This document shows positions 28,320 through 37,695 of a stretch of DNA of 64,000 nt, one piece after another (the stretch's first letter is position 1; the number at the start of each line of letters is the position of its first letter). This stretch comes from Sulfitobacter sp. CW3. GTDB taxonomy: Bacteria > Pseudomonadota > Alphaproteobacteria > Rhodobacterales > Rhodobacteraceae. A model generated the notes under the pieces. It saw only the letters and a list, made by a program, of their open reading frames with translations, searched no databases and was not told where the DNA came from. The position numbers and the translations under genes were made by a program. The DNA is taken from NCBI RefSeq assembly GCF_019392245.1, contig NZ_JAHXRL010000008.1, positions 1 to 64,000 on the forward strand, in the 5' to 3' direction.

Positions 28320-31300
28320 TGCCCGAGATGGACCATCAGCACCCACGGCGCACGCTTGACACAGATGGGTTCACCCCTAATCCACCCGCCGCCTTTGTTG
28401 AGCTGGGCGTTACCACCTGTTTTTCGTTCCTGCGCGGTGCATCGGATGCAGTGGATTTATGCGCGACCGCTTGGGCGCAGCGGCATGACGCGCTTGGCGT
28501 GGCTGATTTAAACACAATGGCAGGCGTTGTTCGTCTTCATGCCGAAGCGCGAAAATCCTGCCTGCGGCCCATTATAGGCACCCGTCTGAAGCTCGTGACC
28601 GGCGAGGAATTTCTAGCCTACCCACGGGATCGCGACGCCTACGGGCGGCTTTGCGAATTGTTATCGCGTGGCAAGATGCGCGACGAAAGCGGCGATTGGC
28701 AAGCAAAGGGCGTATGCGACATCAGCCTTAAGGATTTGGCAGCACAAGCGGACGGCATCCAATTGATCATTCTGCCGGATGAAGACCTTGGCCGGTTTGC
28801 CGCCCGACTACGCCACCTAACCCAAACCTTGCCCACGCTGCGCCATGTTGCTGCAAGCCATCTTTATCGCGGCGACGATCGGGCCCGTATCAATCGGTTG
28901 GATCATCTGGCAAAAGAACATGGCCTGTCGATCCTGGCCACGAATGACGTGCATTATCATACCCCCGACCGCCGCCCCTTGCAGGACGTGATGACCTGCA
29001 TCCTGAACAAAACAACCATTACCAAGGCGGGTTTTCTCTTGGCGGCCAACGCGGAACGGCATCTAAAATCGCCCGCGCAGATGGTCGAACTTTTTGCCGA
29101 ATGGCCCCATGCGATCCGCGCCACCCGCAAGGTTGCCGATGCCTGCACATTCGACTTGCGCCAACTGTCCTATGAATATCCGCAAGAAACGATCCCGGCG
29201 GGCCGCACACCGCAGGAATATCTGTCTGAACTGACGTGGAAAGGTGCCGCCGAACGCTATCCGGATGGCACCCCCGATAAGGTGCGCGCAAGCCTGCAAA
29301 AGGAACTGACCCTGATCGGCAAGCTCGACATCGCGCAATATTTCCTAACGATATACGACATCATCCAATTTGCACGGCACGAGGTCAGCCCGCCAATTCT
29401 GTGTCAGGGACGTGGCTCTGCCGCCAATTCTGCCGTGTGCTATGTACTGGGTATCACTGCGGTCGACCCGGACAAGAACGACCTGCTGTTCGAACGCTTC
29501 ATCAGCGAGGAACGGATTGAACCACCCGATATCGACGTCGATTTCGAACACGAGCGGCGCGAGGAGGTGATCCAGCATATCTACAACAAATACGGGCGCG
29601 ACCGGGCCGGTCTCTGCGCCACTGTCATCCATTATCGCCCTCGTATGGCCCTGCGCGAAGTGGGCAAGGTGATGGGTCTGTCAGAGGACATCACCTCGGC
29701 CTTGGCCAAGACGATCTGGGGCAGTTGGGGCCGAGAGGTTGGTGTAAAAGAGGCGACAGAGGCCGGGCTTGACCTGCGCGATCCGCTGATTGCGCGCACG
29801 ATCAAGCTGGCTGATATGATGATCGGCATGCCACGGCATTTAGGGCAGCATGTCGGTGGTTTTATCCTGACAGAAACCCCACTGACCCGCACCGTGCCCA
29901 TCGGCAACGGTGCCATGAAGGACCGCAGTTTTATTGAGTGGGACAAAGATGACATCGACGAGCTGCGCATTCTCAAGGTCGATGTTCTGGCGTTGGGGAT
30001 GCTCACCTGTATCCGCAAAGCGTTCGACCTGATCGCAGCGCACCACGGCAAGCGGTTTGATTTGGCCACGGTCCCAAAGGAGGACCCCAAAGTCTACGAT
30101 ATGCTGTGCAAGGGCGACAGCGTCGGCACATTCCAAGTCGAAAGCCGGGCGCAAATGAACATGCTACCCCGCCTGAAACCGCGCCAATTTTACGATCTGG
30201 TCGTTCAGGTCGCCATTGTGCGACCGGGGCCAATTCAGGGCAACATGGTGCATCCTTTCTTGCGACGGCGCAGCGGCAAGGAAGCGGTGGAATACCCATC
30301 CCCCGGCCCCGAACACGATCCGGACGAGCTGCAAAATATTCTGGGCCGAACGCTAGGCGTTCCGATCTTTCAGGAACAGGCTATGAAGATTGCGATGGTA
30401 GCTGCCGAGTTTTCCCCCAAGGAAGCAAATGAGCTACGCAAGGCGATGGCAACTTTCCGGTCCCGTGGCACGATTGGCGAGCTGGAGGATAAAATGGTCG
30501 GGCGCATGATCGGCCGCGGCTATGATCCCGAATTTGCAAATAGGTGCTTCAACCAGATCAAGGGGTTCGGGGATTATGGCTTTCCCGAAAGCCATGCAGC
30601 AAGCTTTGCCCTGCTGGTCTATATATCGAGCTGGATCAAGTGCCACTATCCGGATGTGTTCTGCGCCGCTCTGCTGAACGCGCAACCAATGGGGTTCTAT
30701 GCCCCAGCCCAACTCGTACGTGACGCGCGCGAACACAGTGTCGAGGTCCGGGCACCCGATGTGAATTTCAGCGACTGGGACACCACGCTCGAACCCGTGG
30801 GGCCTGCAAAATTTGCCGTACGTCTGGGCCTGCGGCAGATCGATGGCATGTCGCAAGCCATGGCGGAACGTTTGATGAAAACACGCTGGATGCCATTTCG
30901 CACCCTTAAAGAGGTCAAGACCCTCGCGCGGCTGGATGCGGGCACGATCCGCAAACTCGCCGCCGCAGATACGTTCCGGTCGATGGACCTTGATCGCAGG
31001 CAGGCGCTTTGGGATGCACGCGCCTTGCGCGACGCGCCTGACCTTCCCCTGTTTCGCGACACTCAAGACGAAGGGGCCGAGATGGCGTTCGCATTGCCCC
31101 AGATGCCCACCTGCGAACATGTCGTTGCAGATTACCAGACGATGCGATTATCCCTCAAAACCCATCCGATGGCATTTTTCCGGCGCAGCATGGCACGACA
31201 AGGATATGTTTCCGCCTCTGATCTGCCACGGATGCGCAACGGACAGCATGTCTCGCTCGCCGGTATCGTGCTGATCCGCCAGCGCCCCGGCAGTGCCAAG

Positions 31301-31621
31301 GGGGTATGTTTCATCACACTGGAGGATGAAACCGGCGTCGCCAACCTTGTTGTCTGGCCCAAGGTGATGGATTTGTTTCGCAAAGTCATCATGCAATCCC
31401 GGCTGATCAACATATCCGGAATGCTACAACGCAGCGATGAGGTAATCCATGTCGTAGCCCACCAACTGACGGATCGCAGCGATGCGCTTGATCGGCTTTC
31501 AAACGACGTTCTCGACGTTCCGCTTGCGCGTGCCGACGAGGTGCGCAAGCCGCTTCCAAGCGGCACGCACACGCACCCCCGAAACGCGCGGATCATCCCA
31601 AAGTCGCGGGATTTCCACTGA
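28319..31621 (+). CDS. dnaE2: Error-prone DNA polymerase DnaE2
   Basis: C-family polymerase of about 1100 residues for translesion synthesis under SOS. N-terminal PHP domain (FVELGVTTCFSFLRGASDAVDL, DLNTMAGVVRLHAEA, ATNDVHYHTPDRRPLQDV), palm with catalytic PDIDVDFEHERREEVI, fingers (RKAMATFRSRGTIGELEDKM), helix-hairpin-helix and OB fold (VSLAGIVLIRQRPGSAKG). ATG 28319 shares one base with the imuB stop; a longer frame from 28241 is not needed. All three cassette genes are intact. Confidence 0.95.
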   Translation: MPEMDHQHPRRTLDTDGFTPNPPAAFVELGVTTCFSFLRGASDAVDLCATAWAQRHDALGVADLNTMAGVVRLHAEARKSCLRPIIGTRLKLVTGEEFLAYPRDRDAYGRLCELLSRGKMRDESGDWQAKGVCDISLKDLAAQADGIQLIILPDEDLGRFAARLRHLTQTLPTLRHVAASHLYRGDDRARINRLDHLAKEHGLSILATNDVHYHTPDRRPLQDVMTCILNKTTITKAGFLLAANAERHLKSPAQMVELFAEWPHAIRATRKVADACTFDLRQLSYEYPQETIPAGRTPQEYLSELTWKGAAERYPDGTPDKVRASLQKELTLIGKLDIAQYFLTIYDIIQFARHEVSPPILCQGRGSAANSAVCYVLGITAVDPDKNDLLFERFISEERIEPPDIDVDFEHERREEVIQHIYNKYGRDRAGLCATVIHYRPRMALREVGKVMGLSEDITSALAKTIWGSWGREVGVKEATEAGLDLRDPLIARTIKLADMMIGMPRHLGQHVGGFILTETPLTRTVPIGNGAMKDRSFIEWDKDDIDELRILKVDVLALGMLTCIRKAFDLIAAHHGKRFDLATVPKEDPKVYDMLCKGDSVGTFQVESRAQMNMLPRLKPRQFYDLVVQVAIVRPGPIQGNMVHPFLRRRSGKEAVEYPSPGPEHDPDELQNILGRTLGVPIFQEQAMKIAMVAAEFSPKEANELRKAMATFRSRGTIGELEDKMVGRMIGRGYDPEFANRCFNQIKGFGDYGFPESHAASFALLVYISSWIKCHYPDVFCAALLNAQPMGFYAPAQLVRDAREHSVEVRAPDVNFSDWDTTLEPVGPAKFAVRLGLRQIDGMSQAMAERLMKTRWMPFRTLKEVKTLARLDAGTIRKLAAADTFRSMDLDRRQALWDARALRDAPDLPLFRDTQDEGAEMAFALPQMPTCEHVVADYQTMRLSLKTHPMAFFRRSMARQGYVSASDLPRMRNGQHVSLAGIVLIRQRPGSAKGVCFITLEDETGVANLVVWPKVMDLFRKVIMQSRLINISGMLQRSDEVIHVVAHQLTDRSDALDRLSNDVLDVPLARADEVRKPLPSGTHTHPRNARIIPKSRDFH

Positions 31622-31685
31622 CGCCTCAGCCCTGCCGTTGGCACGAAAGTAAACTCCGCCAAGGTCGGGGTACGACCGCCTGATC

Positions 31686-32705
31686 TTAGCGCCAGCCCAA
31701 AGCCGGCGCGACTTGGGTCAGGATGCTTTCGATGATGTGAGCGTTGTAATCGACACCCAGCGTGTTCGGGACCGTCAAAAGCAGTGTATCGGCCTCGGCA
31801 ATCGCCTCATCCTGGCGCAGTTGCTCGATCAGTTTGTCAGGTGCGTCGGCATAGCCGCGGCCAAACACCGCGCGGGTCTGGTCGATAATCCCGAACTGAT
31901 CGCCTTCCGTGCCGCCACGCCCGAAATACATCCGGTCGCGGTCATCCATCAGCGGAAAGATCGACCGGCTGACCGAGACGCGCGGGGTGCGCGCATGGCC
32001 CGCCGCATCCCATGCCGCCCGATAGGTGCGGATCTGTTTCGCCTGCTGAACGTGAAATGGCTCGCCAGTTTCGTCAAACTTCAGGGTCGAGCTTTGCAAA
32101 TTCATCCCCATTCCGGCCGCCCATTCCGCTGTGGCGTCGGACGCTGCACCCCACCAGATGCGATCCCGCAACCCTTCGGAATGCGGTTCCAACCGCAAAA
32201 GGCCCGGCGGGTTCGGAAACATCGGCTGTGGGTTCGGTTGGGCAAAGCCCTTGCCCTCCAGCATTTGCAAGAACACCGTCGCGTGCCGACGCGCCATGTC
32301 AGCCTGGGTCTCACCCTCGGCTGGCGCATAGCCGAAATGCTGCCAGCCATCGATCACCTGTTCGGGCGACCCGCGGCTGATGCCAAGTTGCAAGCGCCCA
32401 CCGGCGATAAGATCGGCAGAGCCTGCATCCTCGACCATATAGAGCGGATTTTCGTAGCGCATGTCGATGACGCCAGTGCCGATCTCGATCTTCGAGGTCC
32501 GCGCGCCGATGGCCGCCAACAATGGGAAAGGCGAGGCAAGTTGCCGTGCATAATGGTGTACCCGGAAATAGGCACCATCAAGGCCCAACTCTTCTGCCGC
32601 AACAGCAAGCTCAATCGATTGTAGCAGCACATCGGCGGCCGACCGCACCTGAGAATTAGCCCCGGCGCTCCAATGGCCGAAACTGAGGAACCCTATATTT
32701 TTCAT
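31686..32705 (-). CDS. LLM-class flavin-dependent oxidoreductase
   Basis: A 339-residue luciferase-like FMN monooxygenase. Seen: ADVLLQSIELAVAAEELGLDGAYFRVHHY, PFPLLAAIGARTSKIEIGTGV, YMVEDAGSADLIAGGRLQLGISRGSP, and a C-terminal HIIESILTQVAPALGWR. The substrate cannot be told. Start ATG 32705 gives the usual MKNIGFLSFGHW. Stands alone; no flavin reductase beside it. Confidence 0.9.
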   Translation of the reverse strand: MKNIGFLSFGHWSAGANSQVRSAADVLLQSIELAVAAEELGLDGAYFRVHHYARQLASPFPLLAAIGARTSKIEIGTGVIDMRYENPLYMVEDAGSADLIAGGRLQLGISRGSPEQVIDGWQHFGYAPAEGETQADMARRHATVFLQMLEGKGFAQPNPQPMFPNPPGLLRLEPHSEGLRDRIWWGAASDATAEWAAGMGMNLQSSTLKFDETGEPFHVQQAKQIRTYRAAWDAAGHARTPRVSVSRSIFPLMDDRDRMYFGRGGTEGDQFGIIDQTRAVFGRGYADAPDKLIEQLRQDEAIAEADTLLLTVPNTLGVDYNAHIIESILTQVAPALGWR

Positions 32706-33098
32706 TGCAGACCTCGTTGATCAGGCCAGCAGTAGCAGACCCAGTTGAACCCAAGCTATGCGCCGCATCAGGCCACCACAATAGCGCCCCCCTGCGCGCT
32801 GCCGCGCAGAGCCTGTGCACAAACCCGTTCCGCCAACGACATATATACGAATACTGCAAGGGCGGATGATGGTCGAAACGAGAGCCGATCAGCCTTGGGA
32901 AGGGTTGAAACTGGCTGGCCGTCTCGGATCCACGCCCGTTGTGTTCTTGTATGGCCTCTCGGGCCGAAAAGCCGAAAATCCGAATGACGGGCCTCACCGC
33001 AGCGTCAGGTTGTAGTTGCGAACGGCGACTCTGGGCCGTGAACCATCGTTGCCAACTTCTGATCAATGCAAAACGATGGCCCGGCCCACGAACATATC
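32706..33098. other. 393-bp intergenic stretch
   Basis: No frame here has a known motif. It holds the upstream region of the flavin oxidoreductase gene (minus strand) and the downstream region of the cytochrome c gene. No clear terminator or RNA gene. Confidence 0.4.
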
Positions 33099-33428
33099 TC
33101 AGTCCAATTCCGGTGCCGTTACCTCGATCTTAATTTTGGCGAACCATGCCGAGAGATCGGCAATGTCCTCGTCCGTCAATCCGGACGCGATGATCGTCAT
33201 CTGATGATGTTCCCGCTTGCCGTCCCGGAACGCCTTGAGCTGCGCCGCGACATAAGACGCATTTTCACCTGCGAGGTTTGGCGCGTTGGGCACTTTCGCG
33301 ATCCCCAACTCACCGTGGCACAGGCTGCATTGCTGCGCTTTGTCCCGCCCTGCTTTGGCATCCTGCGCCAAAGCCAGAGCGGTAGAGGCGAGCACCAGCC
33401 CGCCTGCAAGGAACAACTTAGCGATCAT
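33099..33428 (-). CDS. Class I c-type cytochrome, periplasmic
   Basis: About 109 residues with a signal peptide (MIAKLFLAGGLVLASTALALA, cleavage before QD), a single haem site CSLCH and a distal Met (HHQMTIIASGLTDEDIADLSAWFA). Similar to cytochrome c-553/c4-like electron carriers. ATG 33428 overlaps the end of the upstream sugar dehydrogenase gene by 11 bp, so it is probably the electron acceptor of that enzyme. Confidence 0.9.
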   Translation of the reverse strand: MIAKLFLAGGLVLASTALALAQDAKAGRDKAQQCSLCHGELGIAKVPNAPNLAGENASYVAAQLKAFRDGKREHHQMTIIASGLTDEDIADLSAWFAKIKIEVTAPELD

Positions 33429-34530
33429 AGCTGATCCGGTAGACGACATTCGCAAAATCGTCGGAGACCAGCAATGATCCGTCTGCCATTTCCGCGATGT
33501 CCGTCACACGGCCCACAGCGCTTTCGCCTTGTAACCAGCCGTCGGCAAAGACTTCTTTGCCCACTGCGTTCCCCGCGTCATCGAACTTGATCCGCATGAT
33601 CTGATAGCCGACAGGTGACGTGCGGTTCCACGACCCGTGCTGGGCGACAAAGGCGTCGTTCTGGTACTCGGACGGGAACATGGAGCCGTTGTAGAATTCA
33701 ATCCCAAGATTGGCAGAATGCGCCTGAAATTCAATCACGGCAGGAGTGACGGCCATGCTGGGCTCTTTCTCTTCATAGCCCGTGATCTTGGTCTCCTTGC
33801 CGCCAAAATACGGAAAGCCGAAATGCGCGCCCTCGGTCGTCACGCGGTTCAGCTCATCCGGGGGCGTGTCATCGCCCATGCCGTCCGCGCCATTGTCAGT
33901 GAACCACAACTCGCCTGTAACGGGATGCCAGTCAAAGCCAACGGAATTGCGCACGCCGTCCGCGACAACCTCAACGTCTGAGCCATCGGCGTTCATGCGA
34001 ATGATCTTGCCGGTGTTGTCGGCCAAATCGCAGATGTTGCAAGGCGCGCCGAGGGAGACATAGAGCTTCCGGTCCGGCCCGAATTTGATGTAGCGCCAGC
34101 CGTGCAGGAATCCGGAATCTATATTCTCATGGACGCTCACCAGAGGATCAAGCGGTAAAGCGGTGTCAAATTCTGCTGGAATTGGCCACATTGCAATGCG
34201 GTCCTGCATACCAACAAAAAGCATCCCATCCTGCATCGCAACGCCATTGGGTACATTCAAGTCGGTGACACGTTCGCTGACTTCATCGGCCACACCGTCG
34301 CGGTTGGAATCCACCATCGAATAGATGTTGCCGTGCCGCGAGCCGACGTAGACAACACCGTTCGGCTTGCCCACCACAATGGACCGGGCTTTGGGCATTT
34401 CAGCGAAAACTTCGATCTTGAAGCCGTCAGGCAGATTAATCTTGTCAAGAACCCCTGAAAAGTCTGTTTCGGCCAAAGCCGGAATTCCAGCAGCGGCCAA
34501 AGCAATCGCGGCGCATGCAGTCTTTCTCAT
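33418..34530 (-). CDS. PQQ-dependent sugar dehydrogenase family protein, periplasmic
   Basis: A 370-residue six-bladed propeller of the soluble glucose dehydrogenase (GdhB)/L-sorbosone dehydrogenase family: signal peptide MRKTACAAIALAAAGIPALA, INLPDGFKIEVFAE, HGWRYIKFGPDRKLYVSLGAPCN, GVRNSVGFDWHPVTGELWFTDNG, AHSANLGIEFYNG and AQHGSWNRTSPVGY. ATG 34530 is fixed by GGGAGG five bases upstream; the longer frame to 34602 is not needed. Two Cys in GAPCNICD. Coupled to a cytochrome c gene downstream. Confidence 0.9.
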   Translation of the reverse strand: MRKTACAAIALAAAGIPALAETDFSGVLDKINLPDGFKIEVFAEMPKARSIVVGKPNGVVYVGSRHGNIYSMVDSNRDGVADEVSERVTDLNVPNGVAMQDGMLFVGMQDRIAMWPIPAEFDTALPLDPLVSVHENIDSGFLHGWRYIKFGPDRKLYVSLGAPCNICDLADNTGKIIRMNADGSDVEVVADGVRNSVGFDWHPVTGELWFTDNGADGMGDDTPPDELNRVTTEGAHFGFPYFGGKETKITGYEEKEPSMAVTPAVIEFQAHSANLGIEFYNGSMFPSEYQNDAFVAQHGSWNRTSPVGYQIMRIKFDDAGNAVGKEVFADGWLQGESAVGRVTDIAEMADGSLLVSDDFANVVYRISYDR

Positions 34531-34665
34531 ATTATCCTCCCAGATATCTCGCCCTTGGTAGGGGCAGGAAGGAAAGGCTATCGGAATTGAGGCTTTTTTC
34601 AACTTATTCGTGCGTCAAGCTACAACCCTGAGCCATTGACGATGCTAATTGGCCTTAGATTTTTG

Positions 34666-34881
34666 TTACTCCAAAGCATAAATAATAGTGGCTGAAGCGA
34701 CAAATGCAGATCGTTGCGGCTTCAGCAAAGGCGTCATTGGTGAACAGTAGTTGACCAAACATAGCATGCCAGCGTCTTCGCCAATCAATAGCGTGCTGTC
34801 GTTCAGCGTGACAACGCTGTCGGGGTTTGCAGACAGGTCCGCATCGCAACGGCCTTTGGTCGACAACATCCAGGTCCAATC
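34666..34881 (-). pseudogene. Possible PhoX-like (DUF839) fragment
   Basis: A 70-residue stretch with DWTWMLSTKGRCDADLSANP followed by DSVVTLNDSTLLIGEDAG resembles the C-terminal propeller part of PhoX-type secreted phosphatases (the NPDN...L.IGED pattern). It has no signal peptide, no complete domain, and diverges into unrelated sequence afterwards. Read as a remnant; the family call is tentative. Confidence 0.4.
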
Positions 34882-35959
34882 GGGTGATTGTTATAACCGC
34901 CCCCGATTGTAGCAGAATAGGTAACGCCGTAGGCTTCAGCATTAAATGCAGTGTGACCACCATTGGCGGAGCCGATCTTTATGGCCCGAGCTTTTATTCA
35001 CAGTAAAAGAAATCACATAAACACAGATGTGGTTGCCGTGAAAGGTCACAACTCCGACTTCTGCGTTTTTGTGTGAAACGTTCGTTGCCGATACTTCAAG
35101 ACTTACACTCTGTCATTACCAAAAGACGAAAGTGTTGCATCGACCGATTGAAGCCAGACCTCAGGACCGCGATATTGCTGCGCGATGAGCGAATTGCGGC
35201 TTTGGGAAAGCTGCACTGCAGAGGTCGAGTCCAACACCAGCGTCCGCTAATGGGCCGGAACCGTCAGTCTGGGCGAGGTCGAATATCACTTTTCCATTTA
35301 GCTAGCCCGCTGCTAAAGTATTTTAGTAAACTAGGGGTCGGTCTTCTTGTAACCTCTTGTAAAACAACGCGCCGACAAAAGTGGAAATCTCTTCCTTCGC
35401 GTCCGCCATTGCGCCTTAGATTAATAATTATAGATAACTATATTTGTGCGTATTACATTTATGCCGCCCCTAATTTGCCCCTCATTCGAAATGTTTGCCA
35501 TGGACCGCATGGTTAGATGTATCGAGTTTCCTAAACGCCTGCTTTTTTCCGTATCCACAAAAGGCCTGACACACGGCTGCATCTGATCAAATGTTCCAAG
35601 GCACTCTGAAAAAAATTGTATTACAATGGGCATTCACACACGGATTTTACAGTCCATGATTGCCGTCATTTAACTTTGGCTAGACAACCCCACCGCAGTC
35701 CAACGAAAGTGGCAAAAAGGAGGACCTATAGCGGCATAAAACTGGGGTTTGGCCAGTCGGGTTCAGTAGGGAATTTTACCCCAGACATCGTGCTGGGCCC
35801 GCTCAACCGGGTGTACTGAGCTATTAACGCTCAATTTTCTTGCTAATGTCATCTGACCTGTGCATATTTTAACTTTAAGAGTAAATTTTCGGTCCACTCC
35901 ATTGTTCTCGTTGAATTGTGGCTTTTTTCGGACATCACTTTATTGGGTTGGAGTAATTG
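34882..35959. other. About 1.1 kb low-coding region at the left edge of the amyloid island
   Basis: Only weak frames without ribosome binding sites or motifs (for example 35073-35516). Composition becomes visibly AT-richer from about 35290. It should contain the promoter of the csgF/hfaA-like gene. Immediately after 34882 an out-of-frame stretch on the minus strand reads IGSANGGHTAFNAEAYGV, perhaps more of the decayed secreted protein next to it. Confidence 0.4.
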
Positions 35960-36343
35960 ATGTTAAAATATCTAATGTGTTTCACGTTGTTTGCTGGCAC
36001 CGCATCAGCAAATGGGTTGAGCGAGTCTGGATCATGGCAATTTAGGACGCCGTCGGAGCGCCAAATTCTGCTGAGCGGCGAGCAAACGCGTCTAAATTTC
36101 AAAATTTATGAGCGTTCTCTGACAGCAGCGGGTGCTGCCGCGGGAGGCCAAACCGGGAACTTGCTTTCGATTACGATTAACGGGAATGGCGACAACACCA
36201 TTGACACTGGACAAGACAACAACGGCAATCAAACGATTCAAGAAGCGAGTGGGGAAGCCAACGCTACAATCACTGATGACACTTCGGCCGCAGTTGATGA
36301 CGCAGCCAGCCGTCTCTCCAGTATCGGGAGTACGGAAAATTGA
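35960..36343 (+). CDS. CsgF/HfaA-like small secreted protein
   Basis: A 127-residue exported protein, first gene of a coupled trio. Signal peptide MLKYLMCFTLFAGTASA; the mature protein starts NGLSESGSWQFRTPSERQ. The W-Q-F-R-T-P block resembles the F-Q-F-R-N-P start of mature CsgF, which in E. coli inserts into the CsgG pore. The second half is Asn/Gly/Thr-rich (ITINGNGDNTIDTGQDNNGN), as in Caulobacter HfaA. ATG 35960 follows GGAG by 6 nt. The stop overlaps the TTG start of the CsgG-like gene. The homology is inferred from pattern and neighbour, not proven. Confidence 0.6.
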   Translation: MLKYLMCFTLFAGTASANGLSESGSWQFRTPSERQILLSGEQTRLNFKIYERSLTAAGAAAGGQTGNLLSITINGNGDNTIDTGQDNNGNQTIQEASGEANATITDDTSAAVDDAASRLSSIGSTEN

Positions 36344-37191
36344 GTCCTATTAAATACACGGTCGGGGTCTTGGTCTCCGCTTTGGTGTCCGGATGCGAAG
36401 GCCTGCCGCCACAACTGGTTCAACCCGAAGCTCCATATAATGGCGCAATACCAGTTACGATTGACACGCCCGCTGATCAAGCGCTCGAGTGTCTCGCGGG
36501 GTCTTCTGCAGTAAAGCGGAGCCGTACAGTTTTTGCCGTTCATTCAATCAGCGATTTGACCCAGAAATTTTCGGTAGACGAGGACGGACCCTACGTCCCA
36601 CGCGACACGGCTGGTATGCTGGTGACGGCGCTATCCAAAGCCGGTGTGAAACAGGTTAACCGGGTAAACACCGTCGTTACCGAGTTCGAAATCGCCCGGG
36701 CACGTGAACAAATACTCGGCGACGGCCAAGACGCGGTGGTCGAGGGGGAACGGCTTCCTTATCGCCCGCTCGAACGAGGCGCATTGCTTGGGTCCGATCT
36801 GGTGATCGACGGTGCGGTAACACAACTTGATTTCAATACATATTCAGGGGGCACCGAAGCATCTTTGTTTGGCATTGGCGGCGGCAACCGTAAGTTCGCC
36901 CTGACCGTTGGTGCGGACATTCGGGTCACCGACACGAGATCAACAGAGTTGGTTATGGCCGAGGCATACTCAAAGCAAGCTGTGGGTGTCGAAGTGTACG
37001 GTTCGATTTTCCGGTTTTTCGACAGTGAGCTTTTTGATGTAAAAATTGGATCGAAGAGCCAAGAAGGTCTTCATTCAGGCATTAGATGGATGCTCGCCGA
37101 GGCTGCATACAATATTGTGTCAACCACCCTGAAGCATGATGGAAGCTGTGATCGTTTGCTGCCCAAGAACTACGTAGAGGTTGCGGGATGA
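36340..37191 (+). CDS. CsgG/HfaB-family outer-membrane secretion lipoprotein
   Basis: A 283-residue protein (E. coli CsgG precursor 277). Lipoprotein signal with lipobox LVSGC, Cys19. Landmarks in CsgG order: VFAVHSISDLTQKF, DTAGMLVTALSKAGVKQVNR, VTEFEIARAREQI, LVIDGAVTQLDFNTYSGG, SLFGIGGGNRKFALTVGADI, then EVYGSIFRFFDSELFDVKIG and a final helix WMLAEAAYNI. CsgG has matching FGIG, NLRV and GVFRF segments. It should form the ungated outer-membrane pore that exports amyloid subunits or anchors the holdfast. Starts at TTG 36340 overlapping the previous stop, and overlaps the next gene by 4 bp, so the trio is translationally coupled. Confidence 0.85.
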   Translation: MSPIKYTVGVLVSALVSGCEGLPPQLVQPEAPYNGAIPVTIDTPADQALECLAGSSAVKRSRTVFAVHSISDLTQKFSVDEDGPYVPRDTAGMLVTALSKAGVKQVNRVNTVVTEFEIARAREQILGDGQDAVVEGERLPYRPLERGALLGSDLVIDGAVTQLDFNTYSGGTEASLFGIGGGNRKFALTVGADIRVTDTRSTELVMAEAYSKQAVGVEVYGSIFRFFDSELFDVKIGSKSQEGLHSGIRWMLAEAAYNIVSTTLKHDGSCDRLLPKNYVEVAG

Positions 37192-37649
37192 GGCTCACAC
37201 GGTGTTTCGCGCTTTCATACGGGTTGCTGGCGGGCTTTTCAGGCATCGCCACAGCACAAGAAGCCGGGAGTGCGGCTGCCGGGAACGACGTTTACGACCC
37301 TAAAGTTTTTCTTGAATCGATGGTGAGTTATCGGTCTTTGGCATTGACCTGCGAGGATGTCATTCCTGGCTCTCCGATGTCGGATTCCGGTGAGGTTCTG
37401 ACCTTCTTTACTGCTTTAGGGATGGCGGAGCCTTTGGCAATTGACCAAAAGATGCGGCGCATCACCACCAGATTGGTGAGGGCGCAGAGTGCGTCTATCT
37501 GTACTGAAAAACTGCAAGATCGTGCCGTAAGGTACGGAGAACTGGCGGTTGAATATACGACGAAAAGACCAAAGTCCTGGCCCGAAGCACCCCGGATATT
37601 GTCGGGGCCTTGGTGCCGGTCGGAATCCTGTTCTGAATTGTCCTATTAA
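37188..37649 (+). CDS. Unrecognised secreted protein, third gene of the CsgG-like operon
   Basis: A 153-residue protein not recognised. Signal peptide MRLTRCFALSYGLLAGFSGIATA; mature part helical (RSLALTCEDVIPGSP, FFTALGMAEPLAIDQKM, LQDRAVRYGELAVEYTTKRP) and ending PWCRSESCSELSY. Four Cys in the mature part could form two disulfides. Its ATG overlaps the CsgG-like stop by 4 bp (ATGA), so it is co-produced with the pore. By position it could act like the periplasmic adaptor CsgE or a chaperone, but no CsgE motif is visible. Confidence 0.65.
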   Translation: MRLTRCFALSYGLLAGFSGIATAQEAGSAAAGNDVYDPKVFLESMVSYRSLALTCEDVIPGSPMSDSGEVLTFFTALGMAEPLAIDQKMRRITTRLVRAQSASICTEKLQDRAVRYGELAVEYTTKRPKSWPEAPRILSGPWCRSESCSELSY

Positions 37650-37695
37650 TTCTACATCAATTGCGCTCAGGTTATCTGATGATTGATGTAGAATT
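37648..37695. terminator. Long-loop inverted repeat between convergent operons
   Basis: A perfect 14-bp inverted repeat AATTCTACATCAAT / ATTGATGTAGAATT with 20-nt spacer spans the 3' ends of the unknown secreted gene (stop 37649) and the opposite repeat-protein gene (stop 37672). Probably a shared terminator. Confidence 0.5.

Noticed and set aside
35073..35516. 147-codon plus-strand frame at the island edge
   Set aside because: No motif, no ribosome binding site, composition changes in the middle; left as unassigned.
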